Shown one piece after another: positions 8,799 through 17,364 of a stretch of DNA of 64,000 nucleotides; position 1 is the stretch's first letter, and each line of letters begins with the position of its first letter. This stretch comes from Candidatus Hydrogenedentota bacterium (lineage in GTDB: Bacteria > Hydrogenedentota > Hydrogenedentia > Hydrogenedentales > Hydrogenedentaceae), in NCBI GenBank assembly GCA_026415215.1, contig JAOAHN010000084.1, positions 50,270-114,269 of the forward strand. The letters run 5' to 3'. A program made the translations under genes and the position numbers. Under the pieces are notes generated by a model that saw only the letters and a program-made list of their open reading frames with translations, searched no databases and was not told the origin of the DNA.

Positions 8799-9641
8799 AT
8801 GCCAGAAGCTAACTATGTCCCTGATAAATCTCAGTTATATAACTATAAACTTGTGAAAGTTCTCGGTCAGGGAGGAACTGGGACAGTCTACCAGGCTATT
8901 GATACCACTAAAGGTATGGCAGTGGCAATAAAACTTTTCAGAGAGAATTTTTTCCGAAATAGACTTCACTTAATGGATTTAGCCCAAAATGTTAAGAAAT
9001 TTAAGAAAATAAATCATTACCACCTTGTGCAGATATTTGATTTTATAGATGGCGATGAAGGTAAATGTATGGTGATGGAGTTGATAGATGGACCTAATTT
9101 GAAATGGTATTTGGCCAATAGGGCTTGGAATCTGCAAGAACGAGTCAATATTGTTTTGCAAATATGTTTAGGTTTGCAATTCCTCCACGATAATGGTTTT
9201 GTCCACCACGACTTTAAACCCGCAAATGTTTTATTTACGCGGAGGGGCATAGTGAAGATAGTAGATTATTCTTTATTTGGCAATAACTTTATCCTTGAGT
9301 TATTGGATAGAAATATTACTCAGCAAATCACTCCTATGTTTGTTGCGCCAGAAATTATTAGGGGTGAACGCGCTACCCCTAAATCAGACCTATACTCTCT
9401 TGGAATTACCATGTATATAATGTTTACGGAGAAGTTGCCTTTTCCTGTAGATAATTTGCAACAACTCTATTATTGCCATGTTAATGTTATGCCTGAACAT
9501 CCCACTAATGTAAATCAGAAGTGTCCTCTTGCTCTGGGTGATATAATTATGAGACTACTTGCAAAAAAGCCCGAGAACCGATTTAAAGATTGTGATGAGT
9601 TGAGGGTTGCTCTCTCTACAGTTACGAGAAGTAGAATTTAA
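8799..9641 (+). CDS. Ser/Thr protein kinase-like protein (single domain)
   Basis: A 280-residue cytoplasmic protein that is nearly all Hanks-type kinase domain, with no transmembrane segment or sensor. The glycine loop is GQGGTGTVY (about 23-31), the ATP Lys is 45 in VAIKLF, and the catalytic loop reads HHDFKPANV (136-144, Asp138). The metal-binding Asp is 156 in VDYSLFG, and VAPEII and SDLYSLGITMY follow. The Arg of HRD is His and the DFG motif is DYS, so activation-loop control should differ from RD kinases; the core catalytic residues remain. It follows rsfS by 11 bases and ends one base before a minus-strand ORF. Targets cannot be deduced. Confidence 0.88.
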   Translation: MPEANYVPDKSQLYNYKLVKVLGQGGTGTVYQAIDTTKGMAVAIKLFRENFFRNRLHLMDLAQNVKKFKKINHYHLVQIFDFIDGDEGKCMVMELIDGPNLKWYLANRAWNLQERVNIVLQICLGLQFLHDNGFVHHDFKPANVLFTRRGIVKIVDYSLFGNNFILELLDRNITQQITPMFVAPEIIRGERATPKSDLYSLGITMYIMFTEKLPFPVDNLQQLYYCHVNVMPEHPTNVNQKCPLALGDIIMRLLAKKPENRFKDCDELRVALSTVTRSRI

Positions 9642-9854
9642 TTAGACGCCTGGGAGGGTTGTTCCTGTGGTGGTTGTTTCTGTTGTTTCGGTGGTTTCTC
9701 CCGTGGGACCTGTAGCTTTCCAAGGGGCTTGTCTTGGAATAAGAAGGAGTCTATCAATTATATCTGAAGTAGCTTGAAGTTTTATCTGAAAATTGCTCAC
9801 TTGAGCTTTAGGGGGAAGATAAGTCATTTTTTTTATGTGTTGTTTCTTATTCAT
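9642..9854 (-). CDS. small unknown protein with Thr/Glu-rich tail
   Basis: A 70-residue ORF starting MNKKQHIKKMTYLPPKAQ, followed by SNFQIKLQATSDIIDRLLLIP and a low-complexity tail ETTETTETTTTGTTLPGV. The track opens at 9869, but the ATG at 9854 gives a Lys-rich start like its upstream neighbour's. It lies just downstream of another small ORF on the same strand and abuts the 3' end of the kinase gene. No family is recognised. The basic N-terminus, SNF block and tandem arrangement make it plausible, but a chance ORF is not excluded. Confidence 0.45.
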   Translation of the reverse strand: MNKKQHIKKMTYLPPKAQVSNFQIKLQATSDIIDRLLLIPRQAPWKATGPTGETTETTETTTTGTTLPGV

Positions 9855-9871
9855 GGTATATACCCTCATTA

Positions 9872-10024
9872 TTAATATTTATTCCTTGTCATTATGAAAG
9901 CAAACTCGATAATTTGGTCAGTAAGTTTTACGAGAAAGTTTTTCCATGCTTCAAAGTTACTGCCTGCACCTATAATATCCTGCATCTTTGTAGGTTTTAG
10001 AGTTATTCTTTTAGTATGTTTCAT
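9872..10024 (-). CDS. small unknown protein, 50 residues (below ORF-track length)
   Basis: An ORF of 50 codons starting at an ATG preceded by GAGGAG (minus strand), a good ribosome-binding site. It begins MKHTKRITLKPTKMQDIIG and continues with SNFEAWKNFLVKLTDQIIEF. A 17-base gap separates it from the next small ORF, which also starts with a Lys-rich stretch and has an SNF block before a D-I-I segment, so the two may be distant paralogues. No function is assigned. Confidence 0.45.
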   Translation of the reverse strand: MKHTKRITLKPTKMQDIIGAGSNFEAWKNFLVKLTDQIIEFAFIMTRNKY

Positions 10025-10202
10025 GAGAAACTCCTCATTGTGATAATTCTTTACACACTATTATTTTTAGCAAAAAACTATAAAATTGTCAAGTTTTTTA
10101 TTATTCTATCAGAGTGAAGCTCATTTTTAAAGTAAATCTTGCGATATGTTTGGATTAAAAAATAAAATTTTGATAGGGTAAGGTATGGAGATTTTTAAAT
10201 TT

Positions 10203-10985
10203 TCAATCAGTTTTTCTCTGGAGGTCCCAAAGTTTTGCGTACTTAAGGAAAACGGAAAAAGCTGAAAGTCCGCATAATACAATACCGTGATAACCATCGA
10301 GGAAACCATGCTTAATAAAATACATCTTTATGAACCTTAAAAATGGGCGAAGTGTGAGGTCATACCAGTGGGCTTTTTTTCCTCTTTCTAAAGCATCTTC
10401 CGCACCCCATGTAGTGAAACGGTGTGCAGTTTTTATAAATTCATCAAAATTGCGGTATGTATCGTGGTACATTATCTCATGGATATATCCTACCTCACCA
10501 TCTACTATTATATGACTGTGAACTCTTTGTTTTTTATACCTCCCTTTTTTAGTTCTAAATAATCTCAAGTTATAGTCTTTATGCCAACCACAGTGTTTTA
10601 TAAGTTTTCCGAAAAAGTATGACATTCTTTTAATGTAATATCCATCAAGACTATTGGGACTTTTTATAATAGATTTTATTCTCTCGGCGAGTTCAGGTGA
10701 CACCCACTCATCTGCGTCAAGTACAAGAGTCCATTCTGTTTCTATTTGAGGTATAGCCCAGTTTCTTTGTTCCGCTGCATTTATATATTCGTGCACTACT
10801 ACATGTGAGGTGTATTTTTTAGCTACTTCGGTGGAACCGTCATTGGTGTTGGGGTCCACGACACAGAATATATCATCCGCCCAGAGGACACTTTCGAGAC
10901 AACGGGGAAGTCTGTCTCCCGCGTTAGGGACAAGGGTAAGTACAGTAATTCCAGGCTTCAATATTTTTTCCTCGACATTGCTCAT
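10203..10985 (-). CDS. family 2 glycosyltransferase (WaaE/KdtX-like)
   Basis: A 260-residue GT-A fold glycosyltransferase. The N-terminal half has TVLTLVPNAGDRLPRCLESVLWADDIFCVV, NTNDGSTEVAKKY and the sugar-nucleotide/metal motif LVLDADEWVSPEL. The AAEQRNWAIPQ segment is typical of the LPS-core WaaE-like subgroup. The C-terminal part contains a membrane-associating region near LRPFLRFIKMYFIKHG. It is the last sizeable gene of a minus-strand run, 3 bases after the upstream glycosyltransferase, so it probably works with it on the same surface glycan. Donor and acceptor are not predictable. Confidence 0.9.
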   Translation of the reverse strand: MSNVEEKILKPGITVLTLVPNAGDRLPRCLESVLWADDIFCVVDPNTNDGSTEVAKKYTSHVVVHEYINAAEQRNWAIPQIETEWTLVLDADEWVSPELAERIKSIIKSPNSLDGYYIKRMSYFFGKLIKHCGWHKDYNLRLFRTKKGRYKKQRVHSHIIVDGEVGYIHEIMYHDTYRNFDEFIKTAHRFTTWGAEDALERGKKAHWYDLTLRPFLRFIKMYFIKHGFLDGYHGIVLCGLSAFSVFLKYAKLWDLQRKTD

Positions 10986-10988
10986 ATT

Positions 10989-12077
10989 TTAATTTTGCCC
11001 TATAACTTCTTCATACACCTCAATGGTTTCCTTTATCATTCGTTCAACAGAAAAATTTTCTTCCACATGTTTTCTTCCTTCATTAGCAAATCGGAGTGCT
11101 TCTTCGGGATGTTGAAGGATATATAGAATGCTCGCAGCAAGCATTTCGGGGTTACGAGGTGGAAGCAATAATCCGGTCGTTTCATTAATTACCATTTCAG
11201 ATATTCCTCCAGCATCTGTCGCTATTACCGGTTTCTTAGAGGCGAGTGCTTCAAGGACAGATGTGCCTAATCCCTCAGACCAACTTGAGGATACATATAT
11301 GTCTATAGATTTCATTATTTTGGGCACATCCTTTCTATGCCCAAGCAGTCTTACTTTATTTTCTACTCCTAAGATTTTAATTTCTTTTTCTATATTTTTT
11401 CGAAGGGGTCCATCTCCTGCTATTAAAAGAAATAGATTGTTTTGATTTTTATTTGCTAAATAGAAAGCTTTAATAAGTGTTAAGTGGTCTTTATGGTCCA
11501 CAAGTGCACCAGCATTGAATAAAATAACTTTATCAGGAGGTATTCCTAATTCCTCTCTTGAATAGGGCTGTACATTTAATTCATCAAGGTTGATGGAACT
11601 CCTGACTACCTTTATTTTTTCTTTTGGTATGTTGTGTTCTAAAAGCGTCTTAGCAACATAAAATGAAACAGGTAAGATAGCATCAGCGTTAAGATATTTC
11701 CAACGGGAAAATATATTTTTACTCGGGGGAAAACTGACTCTTCGTGAAACAATTATCTTGACAGGAGCTTTGAAAAATCTCTTTGCAATAACTGCTATTG
11801 AGTGAGCATGGCTTGTATGTGCATGTATAATATCCACGCTATGGGCTTTACACGCTTTGGCTACTTCTCGTGCTGAAATAAAATCGAGTTCTGATGATAG
11901 AGGAAGGGTAAAAACATTCACATTTTGCAGTTTTTGTAATTTTTCTATAAATGGAGTGTTTTTCTTGCCCGCGACAGATACCCTAATTTTTTTAGAGAGT
12001 AGCCCTTCTATTAGCCATAGGGCTTGTTGTTCTCCACCTCTCCAGGTTATTTGTTCGTCAATGTGTAGAATGTGCAT
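10989..12077 (-). CDS. family 4 glycosyltransferase
   Basis: A 362-residue GT-B enzyme of the GT4 family. The N-terminal domain begins MHILHIDEQITWRGGEQQALWLIEGL and carries HAHTSHAHSIAVIAKRF. The C-terminal nucleotide-sugar domain has LLIAGDGPLRKNIEKE (about 218-233) and the retaining-enzyme motif SWSEGLGTSVLEALASKKPVIATDAGGI. It overlaps the upstream GT4 gene by 20 bases, indicating tight coupling. Likely cytoplasmic or membrane-peripheral, adding a sugar to a lipid-linked glycan. Confidence 0.92.
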   Translation of the reverse strand: MHILHIDEQITWRGGEQQALWLIEGLLSKKIRVSVAGKKNTPFIEKLQKLQNVNVFTLPLSSELDFISAREVAKACKAHSVDIIHAHTSHAHSIAVIAKRFFKAPVKIIVSRRVSFPPSKNIFSRWKYLNADAILPVSFYVAKTLLEHNIPKEKIKVVRSSINLDELNVQPYSREELGIPPDKVILFNAGALVDHKDHLTLIKAFYLANKNQNNLFLLIAGDGPLRKNIEKEIKILGVENKVRLLGHRKDVPKIMKSIDIYVSSSWSEGLGTSVLEALASKKPVIATDAGGISEMVINETTGLLLPPRNPEMLAASILYILQHPEEALRFANEGRKHVEENFSVERMIKETIEVYEEVIGQN

Positions 12078-13218
12078 AGTGAATTTTTAGCGCATGTAGA
12101 TAGGTTTTAATGGTTTTATCCACAAATTGTTCTGAACTGAAGTTTGAAGTAGCCCTTTGGAAGGCACGCTCACCCATTTTTTTTCTAAGTTCGGGATTAG
12201 TTGCGAGAGTTTTTATTGCTTCTGCAAGAGGTTCCACTGTTCCCGCAGGAACAATGATTCCTTCTACTCCATCTGTAATAATTTCTGGGAGACCACCATA
12301 ATCGGATGCAATAACAGGCTTTCCTTCTGCCATAGCTTCTTTTAGACTAAAAGATGAAGTGTCGCAATCTATCGACGGCATAACTGCTACATCAAAAGCT
12401 TGGGTACAATATGCCATATCCTTTCGGTATCCTCCGAACTTTATTACATCTTCTAATTTAAGGTCTTTTGTTAGTTGTTTTAGTTCTTCTTCGAGAATGC
12501 CCTGACCAAGGATTAAAACCTTTATATTTGGGACAAAACTTGATATTTTCTTCACAGCTTGTATAAGAAACTTATGTCCTTTGGCAGGGTTAAGTCGGGC
12601 AGAAATTCCGAAGACTATATCATCTGGTGTGAAACCAAATTCTTCCCTTGCTTTTTTTCTTAACTCCTCATTTGCTCGGAATTCTTCCACATCAACACCA
12701 TTGTGTATAGCTGTTATTATCTCTCTTGGGAATCCGTTATTTTCTATTAAGTTGACCATTACAAACTCACACACTGCAATGTGGTAGTCGGTAGCATTTA
12801 TATTGAGCCATTTATTTAAGAAATGATTTGATACTTTATATGTGTTATGTCGAGTTCGGACAATACAGTATTTGTGGTTGAGTAAAGAATTGACGATCGC
12901 TGCTGTCCAGTGGTCTTGGGAGCCGTTAACATGGATAATATCGGGATTTAGATCTTTTAGTATCTCCTTAAATTTGCTTATGTCCCTTAACCACGAGATT
13001 ATTCTTAAGCCACCTTTGAAAAAAAACTCATCAATTACTTTGTATCCGTATGTTTTTGAAAGTTCGACAAAAACACTACCCTTTTTACACCCCACGACAA
13101 CTTCATGCCCTCTTTTAATAAGCCCCTGAGATAGTTTACATACATAGGTAATTTGTCCTCCACCGAAGAGGTGCGGGTCAGTGATTAATATTCTGAGTCT
13201 CTCTTTTTCACGGCTCAT
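12058..13218 (-). CDS. family 4 glycosyltransferase
   Basis: A 386-residue GT-B/GT4 enzyme. N-terminal signature: LRILITDPHLFGGGQITYVCKLSQGLIKRGHEVVVGC. The middle has FGISARLNPAKGHKFLIQAV and VLILGQGILEEELKQL, and the C-terminal donor site is SFSLKEAMAEGKPVIASDYGGLPEII. It is first of three adjacent glycosyltransferase genes with overlapping or near-abutting ends, so they probably build one glycan. The overlap with the next gene runs through the C-terminal LHALKIHYAHSTH. Confidence 0.92.
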   Translation of the reverse strand: MSREKERLRILITDPHLFGGGQITYVCKLSQGLIKRGHEVVVGCKKGSVFVELSKTYGYKVIDEFFFKGGLRIISWLRDISKFKEILKDLNPDIIHVNGSQDHWTAAIVNSLLNHKYCIVRTRHNTYKVSNHFLNKWLNINATDYHIAVCEFVMVNLIENNGFPREIITAIHNGVDVEEFRANEELRKKAREEFGFTPDDIVFGISARLNPAKGHKFLIQAVKKISSFVPNIKVLILGQGILEEELKQLTKDLKLEDVIKFGGYRKDMAYCTQAFDVAVMPSIDCDTSSFSLKEAMAEGKPVIASDYGGLPEIITDGVEGIIVPAGTVEPLAEAIKTLATNPELRKKMGERAFQRATSNFSSEQFVDKTIKTYLHALKIHYAHSTH

Positions 13219-13255
13219 ATTATATTAAATCTCGTAGGATTAAGGAGAAAAATGA

Positions 13256-13471
13256 TTATTTTTCTTGAAAAGGAGGTTGAGATTGATTATCAGTGTGTTT
13301 TAAGAAGTTTGATTGGTCTGTCAAGTCATTTTGTGTTTGGGGTTCTGTTTTTAATGCTTCGCTGATTTTTTTATTAATATCGTCGAGAATATTCATAGCC
13401 TCATAGAGTTCTTTCTCTATATTTTCTAATCTTTTCTCTTGATTGATCTTTATTTGATTACTTTTACCCAT
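13256..13471 (-). CDS. small coiled-coil hypothetical protein
   Basis: A 71-residue acidic/polar ORF. Residues 8-40 (KINQEKRLENIEKELYEAMNILDDINKKISEAL) have a heptad-like pattern suggesting a short coiled coil, and the remainder is Gln/Asn/Pro-rich and likely disordered. It lies between the HDOD gene and the glycosyltransferases on the same strand with small gaps, which favours a real gene. No family is recognised. Confidence 0.55.
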   Translation of the reverse strand: MGKSNQIKINQEKRLENIEKELYEAMNILDDINKKISEALKTEPQTQNDLTDQSNFLKHTDNQSQPPFQEK

Positions 13472-13488
13472 AGCAATACTCTTACTTT

Positions 13489-14352
13489 TCAGATATTTGA
13501 AAAATTCAGAGGGGCTATTTTCTCACTTATAAGATTATCTAAATCTGCTATGAATTTTTCAAGTTGCAAATTAAAGGTGGTTAACGGTGCTTGGATAAAT
13601 TCCGTCTCTGAAAATTTATTATTGACATATTCCGTAGCGAATCTTGCGAGTTTTGCAATGGCACTAAGTTTTGGTTCTATTGGTGGTGATAACGAAGTGT
13701 GTAACAAGGGATATTGTCTCCATATAGAGTCTGCGAGAATAGGAGGTAATTCCCACTCCGAAAGTAAAATATAGACAATATCTGAGTTGTAGCATTTAAA
13801 CATGTTAAACTCTTTTTTTAACAATTCTTTTATATTAGCAGATGTTTTTAATATTTCAGAGTACTCGTTTGGAAATTCGCTGAGTAGAATTAAGATGCCA
13901 AGATTCCCGAGTAAGCCTGTAACGAACTCTTCTCCTTCATATTCCAATTTGAGGTAAGTGTTTAGATGTTTGGCAATGGACGCCATTAAAAAAGATTTTT
14001 TCCAAAGATTGTTAAAGAGTTCGGAATTTTTTAGTTCTTTAAATCTCATCATTTCTATCATAGCAGAGCTGATGAGGATTGAGCGGAACTCTCTTATCCC
14101 AAGAATTACAAGAGCAAGTTGTAGGTTAGTAACTCTCTGAGGTAGTCCGTAGTAAGGAGAGTTCGCGATTCTCAAGATACGAGAACTTATATTGGGGTCT
14201 TTAGAGACAACTTTTACTACTTTTTCATAACTCACAGAGAGGTCGGCAGTAATACTTAGTGCTTCCGCAAGAACAGCAGAAGGGGTGGGTAGAGATTTGA
14301 AATTAGTTATTATTTTTTTAGCGTTTGACAGTATCTCGTTTTCAGGAGGCAT
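13489..14352 (-). CDS. HDOD-domain protein
   Basis: A 287-residue protein that is mostly one HDOD domain, a non-catalytic relative of HD phosphohydrolases found in signalling proteins. Characteristic blocks are LPTPSAVLAEALSI (about 20-33), VVSKDPNISSRILRIANSPYYGLPQRVTNLQLALVILGIREFRSILIS (about 48-95) and FVTGLLGNLGILIL (about 142-155). No receiver, GGDEF or EAL domain is attached. It starts 7 bases after the universal stress protein gene ends and probably shares its transcript. Its partners are unknown. Confidence 0.9.
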   Translation of the reverse strand: MPPENEILSNAKKIITNFKSLPTPSAVLAEALSITADLSVSYEKVVKVVSKDPNISSRILRIANSPYYGLPQRVTNLQLALVILGIREFRSILISSAMIEMMRFKELKNSELFNNLWKKSFLMASIAKHLNTYLKLEYEGEEFVTGLLGNLGILILLSEFPNEYSEILKTSANIKELLKKEFNMFKCYNSDIVYILLSEWELPPILADSIWRQYPLLHTSLSPPIEPKLSAIAKLARFATEYVNNKFSETEFIQAPLTTFNLQLEKFIADLDNLISEKIAPLNFSNI

Positions 14353-14358
14353 ATTTTC

Positions 14359-15198
14359 TCAGTTCAACCTTGTTAGTAAAATCGGCGAGTTTATAGAATG
14401 TATAATTGAGACTGTAGTGCTTCCAACAATCCATTCTTGAACTCTTTTTTTCCCAAACGCTCCTATAGCTACGATAGCGGGTTTCGTTTCCTCGTATATT
14501 TCGAGGATACCTCTTAATGGGGAAGAATTTTTTACTAAGTGGGCATTGAAGCTTACTCCTTTAGATTTAAGATAATTGGAAGCTTCCTCCAGAGCTTCAG
14601 ACTCTCCCTTTGAAGATACATGAACTATGTGACAATTAGTATTCCATTGTTTTGCTAATTCGGAGGATACTCGTAATGACTCTCTTGCTGAAGGTGACAT
14701 GTCATATGCAATGAGTATGTCTCCTATTGTGAAGCTCGAGCAGGTAGTTAAAACTACAGGCCTACGAGTTTTTCTTATAATCGCATATGTTGTTCCACCT
14801 ATAAAATCTTCTAACCATTTACTATGTTCCCCTGATTTTCCGATGATAACTAAGTCGCAAAGTTCACTGTGCTCTACTATTGTTTTAGGAACAAGTCCTA
14901 TTTGAATTATTTTTTCGCATTGGATGTTATTTTCTGAGCATTCTTTCTCGGAAATATCAAGAACCTGGCGCCCTTTTTCCTCAAGGAATTGGCGAATTTG
15001 GTTTTGATAATTAGTCCATGGAGTTGTGCCTAAGTAAGTTGCGATGTCTCTGATAATAGGGCTTTCGAGAAGTTTTATATCGATAACATACAGACAAATT
15101 ATAGTCCCATCGAAATATTTTGCCCATCCAATTCCGTAGCGTAGTGATTTTGTAGCTGGTTCACTCCCATCGGTTGGAATTAGTATTCTCTTAAACAT
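14359..15198 (-). CDS. tandem-domain universal stress protein
   Basis: A 279-residue protein with two UspA domains. The first (about 1-150) begins FKRILIPTDGSEPATKSLRYGI and contains IGKSGEHSKWLEDFIGGTTYAIIRKTRRPVV. The second (about 155-279) begins GDILIAYDMSPSARESLRV and ends IGAFGKKRVQEWIVGSTTVSIIHSINSPILL. Both keep the G-x2-G-x9-G-[ST] ATP-binding pattern, so it is probably of the nucleotide-binding type. It overlaps the end of hisH by one base. The combination with His biosynthesis genes is not a functional statement. Confidence 0.93.
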   Translation of the reverse strand: MFKRILIPTDGSEPATKSLRYGIGWAKYFDGTIICLYVIDIKLLESPIIRDIATYLGTTPWTNYQNQIRQFLEEKGRQVLDISEKECSENNIQCEKIIQIGLVPKTIVEHSELCDLVIIGKSGEHSKWLEDFIGGTTYAIIRKTRRPVVLTTCSSFTIGDILIAYDMSPSARESLRVSSELAKQWNTNCHIVHVSSKGESEALEEASNYLKSKGVSFNAHLVKNSSPLRGILEIYEETKPAIVAIGAFGKKRVQEWIVGSTTVSIIHSINSPILLTRLN

Positions 15199-15824
15199 TA
15201 TTCCTGTTCTTCTATTAGCTTACAAAAATTTCTCAAAATTTCGAGTCCAAAGTGTTGACTTTTTTCAGGGTGGAATTGAACCCCAAACACATTTTTTCTT
15301 CCTACGATACAAGGGAATTTAATTCCATATTCAGATGTAGCAAGAATAATTTCCTCATCAAAAGTTTGAGGGTAGTAGCTATGGACAAAGTAGGCATAAC
15401 CGCCTTCATTATTTGGAATTAATGGGTTATTTTTGCTATCCACAGGTAGCACATAATTCCAACCCATGTGAGGTACTTTCAGTCCAGTGGCTTCATAAGG
15501 GGGAAACCTTACAACTTTTCCTTTGAATATCCCGAGCCCTTCTGAAGAGCCCTCTTCGCCATACTCAAAAAGCAATTGTAGCCCTACACAGATACCTAAT
15601 AAAGGTTTTCCACTTGATACAAAATCTCTTATAGGTTTGATAAATCCTTTATGTTTTAATCCTTCATAACAGTCTTTAAATGCTCCTACTCCTGGAAGTA
15701 TCGCTCCCTTCGCTGTTGATAAATCAAGAGGATTTTCAATAATTATAGCCTTGTAGCCGATTTTCTCTATTGCCTTCTGGACACTTTTTAGGTTGCCCAT
15801 TCCATAATCTATAATTACAATCAT
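15198..15824 (-). CDS. hisH: imidazole glycerol phosphate synthase glutaminase subunit
   Basis: A 208-residue class I glutamine amidotransferase. It supplies ammonia to HisF for imidazole glycerol phosphate and AICAR formation in histidine synthesis. Seen: IDYGMGNLKSVQKAIEKIG at the N-terminus, PGVGAFKDCYEGL (oxyanion region), the nucleophile Cys in LLGICVGLQLLFE (about 75-87), and the His/Glu of FGVQFHPEKSQHFG (about 183-196). It overlaps hisB by 4 bases (ATGA-type). hisF and hisA are not beside it. Confidence 0.96.
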   Translation of the reverse strand: MIVIIDYGMGNLKSVQKAIEKIGYKAIIIENPLDLSTAKGAILPGVGAFKDCYEGLKHKGFIKPIRDFVSSGKPLLGICVGLQLLFEYGEEGSSEGLGIFKGKVVRFPPYEATGLKVPHMGWNYVLPVDSKNNPLIPNNEGGYAYFVHSYYPQTFDEEIILATSEYGIKFPCIVGRKNVFGVQFHPEKSQHFGLEILRNFCKLIEEQE

Positions 15825-16414
15825 TTGTCTATAGTTCCTTTAGTAGAAGAACCAAATTGTGAGTATAGTTTATTTTCCATAAGTGCCTCGGCGAGAGCCT
15901 TAGCAAAACTTTTGAACACCGCTTCTAAACAATGGTGCATGTTCCTTCCACTTCTAAGAATTATATGTAAGGTGATTTTAAAATGGTTGACGAATGCCTT
16001 GAAAAACTCCTCCGTTAATTCTATATCAAAATCCCCGAGTTTAATTTTAGGTAGTTCTGCAGTAAATTCTAAATGAGACCGCCCACTGAGGTCTATAGCA
16101 GTCTCAGCAAGAGCCTCGTCCATAGGAACTACACTGTGCCCAAATCTATTGCGGGTTTCAAAATCCGGGAAAAGTTTAGAGAAGGTTTTTCCGAGGCATA
16201 TTCCAACATCTTCTACTGTATGGTGGGCGTCTACATTTAGATCTCCTTTCGCTGTTACTTCCATGTCAAAGCCCCCGTGTTTGGCAAATAGTGTTAGCAT
16301 GTGGTCAAAAAAGCCGATACCAGTGCTGATATTTATTTTCCCAGTAGTGGGATAAGCTATTTTGACCTCTATTTCTGTCTCTTTTGTTTTTCTTGAGTAT
16401 TCCGCTTTACTCAT
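15821..16414 (-). CDS. hisB: imidazoleglycerol-phosphate dehydratase
   Basis: A 197-residue monofunctional HisB, the manganese enzyme that dehydrates imidazoleglycerol phosphate to imidazoleacetol phosphate. The family motifs are present: GIGFFDHMLTLFAKHGGFD (about 32-50), DAHHTVEDVGICLG (about 61-74), and the second metal motif RNMHHCLEAVFKSFAKAL (about 161-178). No histidinol-phosphatase domain is fused. hisH follows directly; the other his genes must lie elsewhere. Confidence 0.97.
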   Translation of the reverse strand: MSKAEYSRKTKETEIEVKIAYPTTGKINISTGIGFFDHMLTLFAKHGGFDMEVTAKGDLNVDAHHTVEDVGICLGKTFSKLFPDFETRNRFGHSVVPMDEALAETAIDLSGRSHLEFTAELPKIKLGDFDIELTEEFFKAFVNHFKITLHIILRSGRNMHHCLEAVFKSFAKALAEALMENKLYSQFGSSTKGTIDK

Positions 16415-16466
16415 AATTGTTTCCTATGCTTATAGAAGGATGTAATTGTTAATTTAGGCTCTCTTT

Positions 16467-17192
16467 TTATCTTCCAAGATACAATCTTTCAGCTAAGAAG
16501 GGATGCAATTTTGCTTCGAGAACTCGCTTAGCGGTATTGTCTATATCATAAGGGACCCTAATAAGCTGGAAGATACTCTTTTCCGGGTCGTATATTCCAA
16601 AGGATGCTTTGGAGTCACCATCTCTCGGTTGGCCAACAGAGCCGGGGTTAATAAAGTAAGTTTTTCCCTCTTCTATTTTTAGTTCATAGTTTCCTTCGGG
16701 GAGAATGTCGGTCTCTTCTGTAAGTATGGTGGGGACATGAGTATGTCCAAAGAAGCATAAGTTTACATTTTGCTCTTCGGTAAAATATAAATGAGGAACG
16801 ACATCTTCCCATGTGAAGATATAAGCATTATGGTTTTTAGGTGCTCCATGGACACAAGCAAAATAACTAAAGTTTAGTGTATCTGGAAGTCTCTGTAACC
16901 ATTCTCTGTTGTTCTCCGAGAGTTGTTCTCTGGTCCATAGGATAGCAGGTAGTGCTACTGCGTTGAATCCCCATGGTTCTTCAAGTTCACAGGCGACAGC
17001 GTCATGATTACCTAATATGGTTGGGATTTCCCTTTCTCTTAAAATATCTATACATTCATTGGGATTTGCATTGTAGCCGACCACATCGCCTAAACAAATT
17101 ATGCATTCTATGTTTTCTTTATCAATATAGCTCAAAACCGTTTTCAATGCTTCTACATTAGCGTGGATGTCTGAGATCAAAGCATACTTCAA
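16467..17192 (-). CDS. calcineurin-like metallophosphoesterase
   Basis: A 241-residue protein of the YfcE/DUF2437-like phosphoesterase group. The dinuclear metal motifs appear in order: SDIHANVEAL (Asp8, His10), CLGDVVGYN (about 33-41), GNHDAVA (about 61-67), CVHGAP (about 113-118) and FFGHTHVP (about 146-153). A phosphodiesterase or phosphatase role is likely; the substrate is not. It heads the minus-strand run that continues with hisB after a 52-base gap. Confidence 0.9.
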   Translation of the reverse strand: MKYALISDIHANVEALKTVLSYIDKENIECIICLGDVVGYNANPNECIDILREREIPTILGNHDAVACELEEPWGFNAVALPAILWTREQLSENNREWLQRLPDTLNFSYFACVHGAPKNHNAYIFTWEDVVPHLYFTEEQNVNLCFFGHTHVPTILTEETDILPEGNYELKIEEGKTYFINPGSVGQPRDGDSKASFGIYDPEKSIFQLIRVPYDIDNTAKRVLEAKLHPFLAERLYLGR

Positions 17193-17364
17193 TTTTAGCT
17201 CTCCACCCAGATAAATATAAGTGTTTAGGTTTTATTTGAATATTTTCTAAAAAAACAGAAGAATAATTCAAATGTTTGATTAATGGAACTTTGAGATATT
17301 TGCGGTGTTTATAACTTTAGAATGGATAGGGTAAAATCCTAAGCATCAAGATAGGAGATTGAGT

